Positions 9,008 through 20,486 of a stretch of DNA of 64,000 bases are shown piece by piece; position 1 is the first letter of the stretch, and every line of letters begins with the position of its first letter. The DNA is from Prochlorococcus sp. AG-363-L02. Lineage in GTDB: Bacteria > Cyanobacteriota > Cyanobacteriia > PCC-6307 > Cyanobiaceae. The position numbers and the translations under genes are program-made. The stretch spans positions 1-64,000 of the forward strand of contig QCFP01000001.1 in NCBI GenBank assembly GCA_003280185.1. Direction: 5' to 3'. The notes under the pieces are model-generated. The model searched no databases. It was not told the origin of the DNA and saw only the letters and a list, made by a program, of their open reading frames with translations.

Positions 9008-9205
9008 TTAGGCGTAAGGGAGCATCAAACTAACATTGTCTGCATCTTTTTCATCTACCACTGCTTTTGTTGCAAGATGACGTTTTAGCTTTGGGCTTTT
9101 GTGGTCTAGTAGATGATTTCTAAATGCTCTACGGCGCATGAATTTACCGGTACCAGTAGCTTTGAACCGCTTTGCGGCAGCTTTGCGGGTCTTTAGCTTT
9201 GGCAT
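9008..9205 (-). CDS. rpmI: 50S ribosomal protein L35
   Basis: A small large-subunit protein of 65 residues. The family start [14 protein letters not shown] fixes the initiation codon at ATG 9205; an in-frame start six codons upstream would add an unconserved MCLVRD. It forms an operon with rplT. The sequence is typical in every respect. Confidence 0.97.
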   Translation of the reverse strand: MPKLKTRKAAAKRFKATGTGKFMRRRAFRNHLLDHKSPKLKRHLATKAVVDEKDADNVSLMLPYA

Positions 9206-9290
9206 GTCTCGCACTAAGCACAATACATAACACTACGACCCCGACCTGCTCTTAGCCAAATCATCGCATCATTGTTTTATTGATTCGCTG

Positions 9291-9307
9291 AACCTTTAGT
9301 AAAGGTT
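9291..9307. other. Inverted repeat in the divergent rpmI / SpoIID-like gap
   Basis: Eight-base arms AACCTTTA (9291-9298) and TAAAGGTT (9300-9307) flank a single G, followed on the plus strand by a T-rich run. It lies 8 bp before the TTG start of the SpoIID-like gene and 86 bp upstream of rpmI. It may be an operator, a leader hairpin or a fortuitous repeat. Confidence 0.35.
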
Positions 9308-9315
9308 GTTTTGTT

Positions 9316-10872
9316 TTGAATATTGAGATCAGAGTCAAGATTAAGTATTTCTTCCTTTTAATTACTGGACTTCTTGGTGGCTGTAAAAACTTTTACCTTG
9401 CTTCAAATATCCCGGATGAATTGCCTACTCATTGGGCTGTCTCAGCGCCACCTTTAGCCAAAAATGCTGATTCATCTCTTTGGGTTGCTTTGGAGCATTA
9501 TTTGGGTGCTAGACAAACTGGTAATGATATAACTTCCTCTCTGCAATTAAAATCGTTTGGTGAGTCTTTAATACTGAAGGATGCTAATGGATTTGTTCAT
9601 AGAGCTTCGGAAATTCAACTGCGCTGGGAAAAAGTGCCTTTGGCGAAACCTATTAAATGGCAAAGGCAAGTAGTAGGACCTTATGCAAGCTTTGAATCAG
9701 CAGAGCGTGTTGCTTTGTTGGTTAGAAAATTTGGCCTTAAGGCTGATGTTGCTCGACCAAAAGATTGGCAAGTGTGGTTTTCTGCTTCAGGTAAGTCCCC
9801 TCGAGGAATAAAGGCAATTACAGAAAAAGGTTCAATTGAAAAAGCACTTTTACCAAGATTAGTTAGTAATAATAAGCAGCAGCTTCTTTTAGGACCTATA
9901 GAAATAGATGCCCCCAAAGGAATGTTTTGGAAAGGGGTTGTATATAAAGGACCTTTTCGCCTTCAAAGAGATGCTTATGGCAGTTGGACATTGATTGAGA
10001 AGGTGCCTATGCAGAATTATCTAGAAGGTGTTGTACCGCATGAAATTGGTTCAGGTGCTCCTTTTGCTGCACTTACGGCACAAGCAGTTTTGGCGCGGAC
10101 TTGGGCATTGGCTAATAGTCATCGTTTTTTGATTGATGGATTTCATTTATGTAGCAATACACAGTGTCAGGTTTATAGGGATTCGGCGAAAGCAACTACT
10201 CAAGTACGAAAGGCAATTGATGCCAGCAAAGGTATGGTTCTTAGTTGGCAGGGCAAACCTATTAATGCTTTTTATCATGCAAGTAATGGGGGCGTTATGG
10301 CTTCTGCGGAAGAGGCATGGTCAATGAAACCATTGCCTTATCTGAAAGCTAAATTGGATAGTTCTTCCTCTTCGTCAACAAGTTTTTCTTTACCTTTCAA
10401 AAAAAAGAGTTCTATAAAGAAATTTTTAAAGTTTCGAACGGGTTCTTTTGGGGCAGATCACCCTCGTTTCCGCTGGGAAAGGAAAATAAACACTAATCAA
10501 TTAAGTAAATCTTTGGTTAAGGTTTTATCTGGGATTTATTTTCCACAGGATATTAATGTTCTTGAAAGAGGTAAGAGCGGACGTGTTTTAGCTTTAGAGC
10601 TTGTTTTCAGGTCGAATCGAAACCCGTTGATTTTGAGGCTGGATGAAATAAGACGTTATTTACCTCAACTTCCTAGTACTCTCTTTGTGATTGAAAAGAT
10701 TGATAAAGGAGTTTGGAGTTTTTCTGGTGGTGGATTTGGTCACGGAGTGGGCCTTTCTCAGGCAGGAGCCATGGATTTAGCGCGGAGAGCTTGGTCGACT
10801 GAGCAAATTTTTAGACATTATTATCCAGGAGCAACTTATGGATTTTTGCCTGTAAACCCCAATCGGCCTTAG
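9316..10872 (+). CDS. SpoIID/LytB-domain lipoprotein
   Basis: A 518-residue envelope protein with a lipobox (ITGLLGGC, Cys about residue 23), so it is probably exported and lipidated. A central to C-terminal SpoIID domain is recognised by the segment VPMQNYLEGVVPHEIG and by GGGFGHGVGLSQAGAMDLA near the C-terminus. In Bacillus SpoIID is a lytic transglycosylase that cuts denuded glycan; cyanobacterial homologues are taken to remodel peptidoglycan, but this is not shown here. Start is TTG at 9316, chosen because it places the signal sequence and lipobox correctly. A membrane glycosyltransferase gene follows 25 bp later. Confidence 0.88.
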   Translation: MNIEIRVKIKYFFLLITGLLGGCKNFYLASNIPDELPTHWAVSAPPLAKNADSSLWVALEHYLGARQTGNDITSSLQLKSFGESLILKDANGFVHRASEIQLRWEKVPLAKPIKWQRQVVGPYASFESAERVALLVRKFGLKADVARPKDWQVWFSASGKSPRGIKAITEKGSIEKALLPRLVSNNKQQLLLGPIEIDAPKGMFWKGVVYKGPFRLQRDAYGSWTLIEKVPMQNYLEGVVPHEIGSGAPFAALTAQAVLARTWALANSHRFLIDGFHLCSNTQCQVYRDSAKATTQVRKAIDASKGMVLSWQGKPINAFYHASNGGVMASAEEAWSMKPLPYLKAKLDSSSSSSTSFSLPFKKKSSIKKFLKFRTGSFGADHPRFRWERKINTNQLSKSLVKVLSGIYFPQDINVLERGKSGRVLALELVFRSNRNPLILRLDEIRRYLPQLPSTLFVIEKIDKGVWSFSGGGFGHGVGLSQAGAMDLARRAWSTEQIFRHYYPGATYGFLPVNPNRP

Positions 10873-10897
10873 AGTTTATTCAAATTTTGGATTATTC

Positions 10898-12220
10898 ATG
10901 ACTGCGTTTGCTGTCATTGATGATTATCGACGATTCAAGACAGCCCTTTTTTTGATTGCCTGTGGATGGGCAGGTGCTGCTCCTCATTGGGTAGAAACGG
11001 GTAGAAGTTTGTTGCCAGCAATTACCTTGGCAGTGTTCTTAGGTGGTTATGGATTGCGAGCGGTCTTGCAGGAGAGAAAGAAAGGCTCGCAAAATCCAGA
11101 AAAGATCGATCTTTCATTGTCTGAACCAAAGGAGTGGCCTATGGTCGATATTGTTGTAGCCGCAAGAGACGAAGAAGCCGTTATTAAGAGCTTGGTGAAA
11201 CGTTTGAATTTGATTAGTTATCCAAAGGAAAATTTATCAATTTGGATTGTGGATGATGGAAGTAAAGACAAGACACCAGTTCTTTTAGATCAGTTAGTGA
11301 ATCAATTTCCTAAGATGAATGTTATTCATCGTAAATTTGGAGCTGGGGGTGGAAAATCAGGAGCTCTTAATCAGGCCCTTAGGGAAGTTAATGGAAAGTG
11401 GTTATTAATTTTGGATGCTGATGCTCAATTGCAAGATGATTTGTTGAAGCGTGTTGTATCTTTTGCGGAGCAAAGTAACTGGTCTGCAATTCAATTGAGA
11501 AAGGCAGTAATTAATTCCGACAAAAATCCTTTGACTCGCATGCAGGCTATGGAAATGGCCATGGATGCTGTAATTCAACAAGGTCGTTTGACGAGTGGCG
11601 GTGTTGTTGAATTACGAGGTAATGGTCAATTACTCCTTAGACAAGCTTTGGAGAAGTGTGGTGGCTTTAATGAAGATACTGTTACTGATGATTTAGATCT
11701 GAGTTTTAGGTTTTTAGTAACTGGATCTTTAGTAGGGATGCTTTGGAATCCACCAGTAAAAGAGGAGGCTGTTCAAACACTTCCAGCTCTTTGGAGGCAA
11801 AGGCAACGCTGGGCAGAGGGGGGCCTGCAGCGATTTTTTGATTATTGGTCAATTTTGATTTCTAATAAATTGACTCTTGCGCAGAGGTATGACCTTAGTT
11901 GTTTCTTTTTGCTCCAATATGCACTACCCGTTGTGACGATGTTTGATTTGATGACAGCAATTGCAACTCGAACTATACCTGCATATTTTCCATTATCTAT
12001 AGTGGCTTTAAGTGTTTCAGGGATTGCATTTTGGCGTGGTTGTAGAAAAGTAAGTGAGGGACCTCAATTGCCTGTTGCGACCCCTTTGACAGTTTTATTT
12101 GCAATTTTATATTTGGCACATTGGTTCATAGTAATCCCTTGGGTTACGATACGTATGGCTATTTTTCCTAAGAGATTATTTTGGGCAAAGACCAATCATT
12201 TAGGTGTGGAAGCATTGTAG
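10898..12220 (+). CDS. Membrane family 2 glycosyltransferase, processive type
   Basis: A 440-residue glycosyltransferase with an N-terminal hydrophobic region, a GT2 catalytic domain (about 80-310) and several C-terminal membrane helices (about 330-425). Visible motifs are VDIVVAARDEE, the DDGS and DADA aspartates that bind nucleotide and metal, TDDLDLS with the catalytic base, and QRQRW at the acceptor end. This D-D-D-QxxRW arrangement is that of cellulose and hyaluronan synthases and related enzymes that make beta-linked glycans. The sugar cannot be told. It lies just after the SpoIID-like gene and converges on dnaX. Confidence 0.88.
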   Translation: MTAFAVIDDYRRFKTALFLIACGWAGAAPHWVETGRSLLPAITLAVFLGGYGLRAVLQERKKGSQNPEKIDLSLSEPKEWPMVDIVVAARDEEAVIKSLVKRLNLISYPKENLSIWIVDDGSKDKTPVLLDQLVNQFPKMNVIHRKFGAGGGKSGALNQALREVNGKWLLILDADAQLQDDLLKRVVSFAEQSNWSAIQLRKAVINSDKNPLTRMQAMEMAMDAVIQQGRLTSGGVVELRGNGQLLLRQALEKCGGFNEDTVTDDLDLSFRFLVTGSLVGMLWNPPVKEEAVQTLPALWRQRQRWAEGGLQRFFDYWSILISNKLTLAQRYDLSCFFLLQYALPVVTMFDLMTAIATRTIPAYFPLSIVALSVSGIAFWRGCRKVSEGPQLPVATPLTVLFAILYLAHWFIVIPWVTIRMAIFPKRLFWAKTNHLGVEAL

Positions 12221-12233
12221 TTATTGATTTTAT

Positions 12234-13991
<1,758 letters not shown>

Positions 13992-14015
13992 GCGTTCATT
14001 TTTGTCGTTTTGGCT

Positions 14016-14693
14016 TTATTTTGAATAATTGGGTGCTTCTAGTAGACAATAGATCCTCGTTTCTAGTTCGTCTAAAGTTGTTATTTGGTCTTCAAGATTT
14101 TGGCCTCTTAGTAAAAGAAAATGGGTTGCTTTACTTGTCGCTTCTGTTCTGATTGTTGTTGGGTTGTTTTGTATCCAGTTTTCAACTTTTTCAAGTGTTG
14201 ATTCAAGTTTTTTATATAATTCTAAACGCATTTGTCTAAGGTTTTTTAGTGAATTTAAAGCTTTCTTTCGTGTTTTCTCGTTGCTAATCCCTTCTTTGAA
14301 AAGAAGCCTTAGATAATTTAGTAATGCTGCAGGTAAAACCTGGCTGATAGGCATATCGGCTAGGTTGCCTCTTTGTAATAGGTTCTCCATTTGGGTGCAT
14401 CTGTGCTTACCAGTTTTGCACCAGTTTGCGAAATGTTCGCAGTTGTTGAAAAGGAGGTTATAGCGTTGTTCCCCAATACGACTTTTTGCTCTTTTTAGGG
14501 TTGTTGTTTTTGTTGATGCGTGATCATGAACTATGACTTTGATAGATCCTCCACGACGAAAGTCTTCTATTGGGCTTTTAAGAATTTCTTTTCCTTCTAA
14601 GTAATGCGCAACTGTGCCATCTCCAAGATCAATCCCGTGATGGAGGAATAAGCCATGTTGCCTTGGTACCTGTAAATGGTCCGCAGCTGCCAT
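14016..14693 (-). CDS. LRAT-domain (NlpC/P60-like) protein
   Basis: A 225-residue protein whose first 110 residues have the lecithin:retinol acyltransferase-type circularly permuted papain fold: HHGIDLGDGTVAHY supplies His19 and His30, and NNCEHF supplies the nucleophile Cys85. Eukaryotic members are acyltransferases or phospholipases A; bacterial members are mostly uncharacterised. The C-terminal half (about 115-225) is helical and lysine-rich with no clear domain. No signal peptide is seen. It is packed between clpX (5 bp) and dnaX (24 bp) on one strand, so it is surely co-transcribed. The lipid or amide substrate is unknown. Confidence 0.8.
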   Translation of the reverse strand: MAAADHLQVPRQHGLFLHHGIDLGDGTVAHYLEGKEILKSPIEDFRRGGSIKVIVHDHASTKTTTLKRAKSRIGEQRYNLLFNNCEHFANWCKTGKHRCTQMENLLQRGNLADMPISQVLPAALLNYLRLLFKEGISNEKTRKKALNSLKNLRQMRLELYKKLESTLEKVENWIQNNPTTIRTEATSKATHFLLLRGQNLEDQITTLDELETRIYCLLEAPNYSK

Positions 14694-14698
14694 TGGAG

Positions 14699-16051
14699 TT
14701 AGGCAGATTCTTTTTGGTTTCTATTTTTCTTCTCAGGCATTGGCAGGATTTTGCCCCCAATATGTTCTTCAACCATAGATTTAGTCACAACAAATTCTTT
14801 TATTTCTTTTTGGGAGGGTAAGTCATACATTAGGTCAAGCATAATTTCTTCGACAATTCCTCTAAGTGCTCTTGCCCCAGTCTTGCGGCGATGAGCTTCC
14901 TGGGCGATAGCTGTCACTGCTTTTGGCTCGAAGTCCAATTGGACATTGTCCATGCTGAGCAGTGTTCGGAATTGTTTGACGAGTGCATCACGTGGTTCAG
15001 TAAGAATCGACTTAAGGGCTTCTTCATCAAGAGGCTTTAATACGGCGCTTACAGGCATACGACCAATGAACTCTGGGATCAATCCATATTTGACTAAGTC
15101 ATCTGGTTCCAGTTCACGGAGTACTTGTGCGGCTTGTAGCTCACGATTTATGCGCCCTCGCCCCTCACTTGGCATGAAACCTATTGAATTCTTACCTAGC
15201 CGTCGTTGAACAACGTCTTCCAGCCCTACAAATGCACCACCACAAATAAAAAGTATTTGACTGGTATCTATTTGGATAGCATCGTGATAGGGATGCTTGC
15301 GTCCACCTTGTGGAGGAACATTGGCGACTGTTCCTTCTAGCATTTTTAATAGTGCTTGTTGAACTCCTTCTCCCGAGACATCCCTTGTGATGGAAGGGTT
15401 TTCACTTTTACGGGCGATTTTGTCAATTTCATCTATATAGATAATTCCTCGTTGAGCTTGATCCACATCCATATCTGCTTTTTGTAAAAGCCGCAGCAGA
15501 ATGTTTTCTACGTCTTCCCCTACATAGCCTGCTTCAGTCAGTGTTGTCGCATCGGCTATAGCAAAAGGTACATCTAATAATTCTGCAAGGGTTTGAGCTA
15601 AAAGAGTCTTTCCACATCCAGTCGGACCAATCAGAAGGATGTTTGACTTATGTAATTTGGTAGCTGTTTGGTCTGCCTCTGCTTTGCCATCTCCTTGCCA
15701 AGCAAGACGTTTGTAGTGGTTATAAACAGCAACAGATAAAACTTTTTTTGCGTCCTCTTGTCCCATCACCTGTTGATCTAAGAATTTTTTTATTTCTAGT
15801 GGTTTTGGTATTGATGCAAGTGTTGGGGCCGGTTTGCCACTATTTCTTGCAGGGTTAGAGGTGCTTTTGTTGGGATCAGGATTTTGTCTCTGATTGGTTT
15901 GCGTGTCTAAGAGCTCTTCATCCAAAATCTCATTGCAGAGATCGATGCATTCATCGCAGATGTAGACACCAGGGCCGGCAATAAGCTTTCGCACTTGTTC
16001 CTGGGACTTTCCGCAAAAGGAGCACTTGAGATGGGCGTCAAACTTAGCCAT
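14699..16051 (-). CDS. clpX: ATP-dependent Clp protease unfoldase ClpX
   Basis: An AAA+ unfoldase that recognises tagged proteins and feeds them to ClpP. The 450 residues include the N-terminal zinc-binding domain with Cys10, 13, 32 and 35, Walker A GPTGCGKT at 142-149, Walker B IIYIDEID and the sensor regions, plus the IGF-type loop (NSIGFMPS) that docks on ClpP. It follows clpP on the same strand. The sequence is complete and typical. Confidence 0.98.
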   Translation of the reverse strand: MAKFDAHLKCSFCGKSQEQVRKLIAGPGVYICDECIDLCNEILDEELLDTQTNQRQNPDPNKSTSNPARNSGKPAPTLASIPKPLEIKKFLDQQVMGQEDAKKVLSVAVYNHYKRLAWQGDGKAEADQTATKLHKSNILLIGPTGCGKTLLAQTLAELLDVPFAIADATTLTEAGYVGEDVENILLRLLQKADMDVDQAQRGIIYIDEIDKIARKSENPSITRDVSGEGVQQALLKMLEGTVANVPPQGGRKHPYHDAIQIDTSQILFICGGAFVGLEDVVQRRLGKNSIGFMPSEGRGRINRELQAAQVLRELEPDDLVKYGLIPEFIGRMPVSAVLKPLDEEALKSILTEPRDALVKQFRTLLSMDNVQLDFEPKAVTAIAQEAHRRKTGARALRGIVEEIMLDLMYDLPSQKEIKEFVVTKSMVEEHIGGKILPMPEKKNRNQKESA

Positions 16052-16171
16052 CGGCCGTGGGGGTCTTGGGGTTTACTGTCGCAGGATCTGACACAAGTAT
16101 TGCCAACCTGGATTACAGGATCGTTCGGAAATTGGAATTCGTCAGCTTTCCGTAATGATTTAGCTGTTGTT

Positions 16172-16840
16172 TTAAGGTTTGACTACTCGGTCGATCAGGC
16201 CATATTCAACCGCTTCTTCCGGCGAAAGGAAGTGGTCACGCTCTGTGTCTTCAGCAATTTTGTTGAGAGGCTGACTTGTGTGTTCTGCAAGCAAGCTATT
16301 GAGAGTGTCTTTGAGGAAAAGAATTTCTTTGGCTTGAATCTCAATATCAACGGCTTGACCTTGTGCTCCACCAAGCGGTTGATGGATCATTATTCGTGCA
16401 TTTGGAAGAGCAAGTCTTTTTCCTTTTGAACCTCCTGACAACAGAAAAGCTCCCATGCTTGCAGCAAGTCCATAGCAAATGGTTACGACATCTGGTGTTA
16501 CTTGCTGCATCGTGTCGTAAATAGCCAGTCCTGCGGTCACTGATCCGCCAGGAGAATTGATATAAATCTGGATGTCTTTCTCTGGATCTTCTGCTTCAAG
16601 AAACAACATTTGAGCGACCAATGCATCTGCTATTTGATCATTTACTTCTGTACCAAGGAAAATGATCCTTTCACGCAGTAATCGCGAGTAGATATCGAAT
16701 GCCCTTTCTCCCCGTCCTGATTGCTCTACAACCGTGGGCAAGATGCCAGTTGGAGAAGAGACGGGGTAGTTCCCTGTCCAGAGATTTTTAATTGGATGGC
16801 CACTGCTGGCTTCTATCACGTGCAATTTATGCTGCATCAT
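16172..16840 (-). CDS. clpP: ATP-dependent Clp protease proteolytic subunit
   Basis: A serine protease subunit of about 222 residues that forms barrel rings and partners ClpX encoded downstream. The catalytic Ser lies in [10 protein letters not shown], His in [14 protein letters not shown], and the Asp in the following [11 protein letters not shown] region. The ATG at 16840 is preferred over the TTG at 16843. The first 35 residues before the conserved [20 protein letters not shown] extend beyond the E. coli form, as often in cyanobacterial ClpP paralogues. Cyanobacteria have several clpP genes; pairing with clpX here suggests the ClpXP isoform. Confidence 0.95.
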   Translation of the reverse strand: MMQHKLHVIEASSGHPIKNLWTGNYPVSSPTGILPTVVEQSGRGERAFDIYSRLLRERIIFLGTEVNDQIADALVAQMLFLEAEDPEKDIQIYINSPGGSVTAGLAIYDTMQQVTPDVVTICYGLAASMGAFLLSGGSKGKRLALPNARIMIHQPLGGAQGQAVDIEIQAKEILFLKDTLNSLLAEHTSQPLNKIAEDTERDHFLSPEEAVEYGLIDRVVKP

Positions 16841-16862
16841 CAAAACAATCTATTTGGATAAC

Positions 16863-18302
16863 TCATGATTTGGGTGTTTTAGGGGTGGATTTTGTGTTCT
16901 TGGTTTTATTGACTTGTGATTTGCTGACAGCAGTGCTTTGACTCTTTGCTTTAGAAGCAGGCTGTAATTTCTGATCACCATCTGAAGGTTTCATTTCTTT
17001 GATTGTATTATTTTCTTCTAGCCAGCCAAGAAGTTTTTCACGTAAAAGATCTTCTCTAATTGCTTCTTTTAGTCTTTCATCATTTATTTGCTTCTCATCC
17101 GATAATTGTTTTTTTACCTCCTGCATTTTTTCTTCTATACTTTTATCTTCAACTGTGATTTCTTCTGTTTTTGCAAGAGCTTTAAGTGCAAGACTCTTGC
17201 GTAAGTTTTCTTCTGCTTCGCCTCTCGAAGATTCCATTAATGATTTGACAAGCTTCTCAGTAAATAAGGATTTAACATCCATTCCCTGCTCTGCGAAATT
17301 ACTAGCTGTTTGTTCAATTAAATTCCTAATTTCTTGCTGGATAAGAGTTTCAGGAAGGTCTACTTCTAATTGGCTAACAAGTTCTTTTAGTAACGCATCA
17401 TGACGATTGCCTTCATTTTTAAGCTCGGTATCTTTTTTTAGTCTTTCTTCCAGGTCATCTTTTAATTCTGCAAATGTTTTTTTGTCACTTGCCTGTTTGG
17501 CAAATGAATCATCTAGGGGAGGAAGTTCTCTTTGCTTTAAATCTTTTAAAGTTAAATCGAAAATAGCTTTTCTTCCTTGTGCATCTTTTTCAACATAGTC
17601 TTTAGGAAAATCACATTCGATCATTTTTTGTTCATTTAATGACATTCCTATAATTCCTTCAATGAAACCTGGAATCATTTGCCCTTTTTCAAGATCTATA
17701 TCCATTGATTCTGAGCTGCCACCTTTTATCTCATTACCATTATCTTTGTAGGTTCCTTTGAAACTAACAACGGCTACATCTCCTTTTTCTGCTGGTCTTT
17801 TCTCAACAGGTATTAGGGTAGCAAGTTGTTTGCGAGATTGTTCTATGAGTTCATCGACTTTTGATGGGTCATAGTTCACAGTTTCTACTTCGGCTGTAAG
17901 ACCTTTGGTGGCTTTTAATTTTGGATTAGGTGAGATATCAGTTTCAAAAGTGACTTTTAGAGTTTCTCCAGGCTTGAAGTCTTCTAAGAGACTTTCAAAG
18001 CCATCTTTAATTTGTGGCTCACAAAGTGCATTAATTGACTCTTGCTCTAGGGTTTCTCTCCAAATTTTTTCTATGAGTTTTTCAATAGCAGTTGCTTTAA
18101 TTCGAATTATTCCGATTTGTTGAAGAAGAACAGCTTTTGGTACTTTTCCTTTTCGAAAGCCTGGCAGCTTTACCGATCGACTTAAATTTGAGATGGCTTC
18201 GTCATAGCTTTCCTGGCTTCGCGACCCAGGAATTTCGACCTCTATTGCGAGTCGGCTTTTGGGAAGTTCCGAGGTGTTTACCTTCAATTTGACTGCACTC
18301 AT
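16863..18302 (-). CDS. tig: Trigger factor, ribosome-associated chaperone
   Basis: Binds at the ribosomal tunnel exit and protects nascent chains; it also has peptidyl-prolyl isomerase activity. The 479 residues show the ribosome-binding domain with the motif LPGFRKGKVPK (about 47-57), the FKBP-type PPIase domain beginning GDVAVVSFKGTY (about 168), and a long charged helical C-terminal domain. The last 45 residues are Ser, Lys and Thr-rich low complexity. It heads the tig-clpP-clpX cluster, an order common in many bacteria. Confidence 0.96.
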   Translation of the reverse strand: MSAVKLKVNTSELPKSRLAIEVEIPGSRSQESYDEAISNLSRSVKLPGFRKGKVPKAVLLQQIGIIRIKATAIEKLIEKIWRETLEQESINALCEPQIKDGFESLLEDFKPGETLKVTFETDISPNPKLKATKGLTAEVETVNYDPSKVDELIEQSRKQLATLIPVEKRPAEKGDVAVVSFKGTYKDNGNEIKGGSSESMDIDLEKGQMIPGFIEGIIGMSLNEQKMIECDFPKDYVEKDAQGRKAIFDLTLKDLKQRELPPLDDSFAKQASDKKTFAELKDDLEERLKKDTELKNEGNRHDALLKELVSQLEVDLPETLIQQEIRNLIEQTASNFAEQGMDVKSLFTEKLVKSLMESSRGEAEENLRKSLALKALAKTEEITVEDKSIEEKMQEVKKQLSDEKQINDERLKEAIREDLLREKLLGWLEENNTIKEMKPSDGDQKLQPASKAKSQSTAVSKSQVNKTKNTKSTPKTPKS

Positions 18303-18470
18303 CGTTGGACTTAAACCAGATAATTACCACCTTAAGAAAGCAAGGGGCATTCGCTGCCAAGTTATTGTGGTTTTAACGTCTCCTTGCTCAAGCTTTAAAG
18401 GCTGTAGTCCTTTGACAGATTGATCATTGATTAGATCAACCCATTCAACGTCGATACCTTTGCTTTAAGT

Positions 18471-19502
18471 TTGACTTCTACAACATTTTTCCCTGATCGT
18501 CCTCTTACAGTTGCAGTACTTGGTTCAACTGGCGCAGTTGGCCAAGAGTTGCTTCAGCTTTTGGCTGATCGATCTTTCCCTGTAAAGGAACTTCGCTTAT
18601 TGGCTTCTGCGCGGACAGCTGGGAATACTCAGAGTTGGAACGGATCTAGGCTTACGGTTCAAGAGGTAGGGGATGCGTCTTTTGAAGGGGTAGATCTGGT
18701 GTTTGCATCTGCAGGCGGTTCTATCTCTAGAAGGTGGCAGGAATCCATCAAATTAGCCGGCGCTGTAATGATTGATAATTCCAGTGCATTTAGACTCGAT
18801 TCCGACGTTCCATTAGTTGTGCCAGAAGTTAATCCAGCTTCTGTAGAAACACATCAGGGGGTTATTGCTAATCCAAATTGCACAACAATTTTGCTCACAC
18901 TTGCATTAGCCCCATTGGCTAGGCATAGAAAAATTCGCAGAGTAATTGTTTCTACTTATCAATCTGCCAGTGGTGCTGGTGCTAGAGCCATGGAAGAGTT
19001 GAAAGAACTAACAAAAGAAGTCTTAGAAGGCAGAGATCCTAAAAGTGAGGTACTTCCATATTCACTTGCTTTTAATTTGTTTTTGCATAATTCTTCTCTT
19101 CAAGAGAATATTTATTGTGAGGAGGAAATGAAGATGTTGAATGAAACTAGAAAGATTATGAATTTACCTTCCCTGGGTCTTTCTGCTACTTGTGTTCGGG
19201 TGCCTGTTTTAAGAGCCCATTCTGAGTCAGTAAATGTAGAGTTTGAACAGCCATTTTGTGTTACTGAGGCTCGTAAGATTCTGTCAAACGCTAAGGGGGT
19301 GAAATTGATTGAAGATATTCAATCGAATCGTTTTCCTATGCCATCTGATGTCGCAGGAAAAGATCTTGTTGCAGTGGGTCGAATACGACAAGACATTTCT
19401 AATGCTAATGCTTTAGAGTTCTGGTTATGTGGAGATCAAATACGTAAAGGTGCTGCATTAAATGCAATTCAAATTGCTGAACTTTTATTGAGGTCAGAAT
19501 GA
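18471..19502 (+). CDS. asd: Aspartate-semialdehyde dehydrogenase
   Basis: Reduces aspartyl phosphate with NADPH, at the branch to lysine, threonine and methionine. The 343 residues begin with the dinucleotide-binding loop [16 protein letters not shown]; the active-site cysteine is in ANPNCTTI and the conserved His in [11 protein letters not shown]. Start is TTG at 18471, as no ATG fits. The stop overlaps the dapA start as ATGA, so the two genes are translationally coupled and supply lysine and diaminopimelate. Confidence 0.96.
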   Translation: MTSTTFFPDRPLTVAVLGSTGAVGQELLQLLADRSFPVKELRLLASARTAGNTQSWNGSRLTVQEVGDASFEGVDLVFASAGGSISRRWQESIKLAGAVMIDNSSAFRLDSDVPLVVPEVNPASVETHQGVIANPNCTTILLTLALAPLARHRKIRRVIVSTYQSASGAGARAMEELKELTKEVLEGRDPKSEVLPYSLAFNLFLHNSSLQENIYCEEEMKMLNETRKIMNLPSLGLSATCVRVPVLRAHSESVNVEFEQPFCVTEARKILSNAKGVKLIEDIQSNRFPMPSDVAGKDLVAVGRIRQDISNANALEFWLCGDQIRKGAALNAIQIAELLLRSE

Positions 19503-20407
19503 GTTTTTTAGCTGAACTATCTCCAACCCCATTTGGTCGTTTGCTTACAGCAATGGTCACCCCGTTTGATGAGATGGGGAATGTTGATTTAGCGTTGGCG
19601 GGAAGACTTGCTAGGCATTTAGTTGATGAAGGATCTGATGGAATAGTGGTATGTGGCACTACAGGAGAATCCCCAACACTAAGTTGGAAGGAACAACATC
19701 AGCTATTGGATGCAGTCAGGCAAGCAGTTGGATCAGGTGTAAAGGTACTTGCTGGCACAGGAAGCAATAGTACTGCCGAAGCCGTTGAGGCCACTGCTGC
19801 AGCCGCAGCAGCAGGGGCAGATGGCGCCTTGGTGGTTGTTCCTTATTACAACAAACCTCCTCAGGATGGACTCGAGCATCATTTTCGTAAGGTTGCAGAG
19901 GCTGCTGCGGATTTACCTTTAATGCTCTACAACATTCCAGGTAGAACAGGATGTGCCCTTGAACCAAGTACAGTTGCAAAGTTGATGGAATGTCAAAATG
20001 TTGTCAGTTTTAAAGCTGCTAGTGGTTCGACAGACGAGGTGACACAGCTTAGGTCTAACTGTGGTTCAAAGCTCGCTGTTTATAGCGGTGATGATGCTTT
20101 GCTTTTGCCAATGCTTTCAGTAGGTGCTGTTGGGGTAGTCAGTGTGGCTAGCCATATTGTCGGGAGGCGTCTGAAGGCGATGATTGATGCTTATTTAAGT
20201 GGTCAAGTAGCTTTAGCTCTTGGCTATCACGAGCAGCTTCAACCTCTCTTTAAGGCTTTGTTTGCAACAACTAATCCAATCCCAGTCAAAGCCGCATTGG
20301 ATTTAAATGGTTGGCCTGTAGGTCCACCCCGTAGCCCTTTAATTCCTTTAAATAAAACAATGAGAAATTCACTTTCTCAAATCCTTGCTTCGCTTCGTCA
20401 TTCTTGA
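19499..20407 (+). CDS. dapA: 4-hydroxy-tetrahydrodipicolinate synthase
   Basis: Condenses pyruvate with aspartate semialdehyde, the first committed step to diaminopimelate and lysine. A TIM-barrel protein of 302 residues with the GTTGESPTL pyruvate-site motif, the Tyr of VVPYYNKP and the Schiff-base Lys in VVSFKAASG. It overlaps asd by four bases. An alanine-rich stretch ([19 protein letters not shown]) is normal in the family. Confidence 0.96.
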   Translation: MSFLAELSPTPFGRLLTAMVTPFDEMGNVDLALAGRLARHLVDEGSDGIVVCGTTGESPTLSWKEQHQLLDAVRQAVGSGVKVLAGTGSNSTAEAVEATAAAAAAGADGALVVVPYYNKPPQDGLEHHFRKVAEAAADLPLMLYNIPGRTGCALEPSTVAKLMECQNVVSFKAASGSTDEVTQLRSNCGSKLAVYSGDDALLLPMLSVGAVGVVSVASHIVGRRLKAMIDAYLSGQVALALGYHEQLQPLFKALFATTNPIPVKAALDLNGWPVGPPRSPLIPLNKTMRNSLSQILASLRHS

Positions 20408-20486
20408 CGAAGGTACGAATCAATTTGATGATTTTCGCTCTTAGCGATTTTTGTAACAACCATTAGTTCCTTATACGAATTTCAAA

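Noticed and set aside
9206..9290. L20-type autoregulatory leader upstream of rpmI
   Set aside because: The gap is too short and shows no pair of L20-binding hairpins; only the separate inverted repeat at 9291-9307 is visible.
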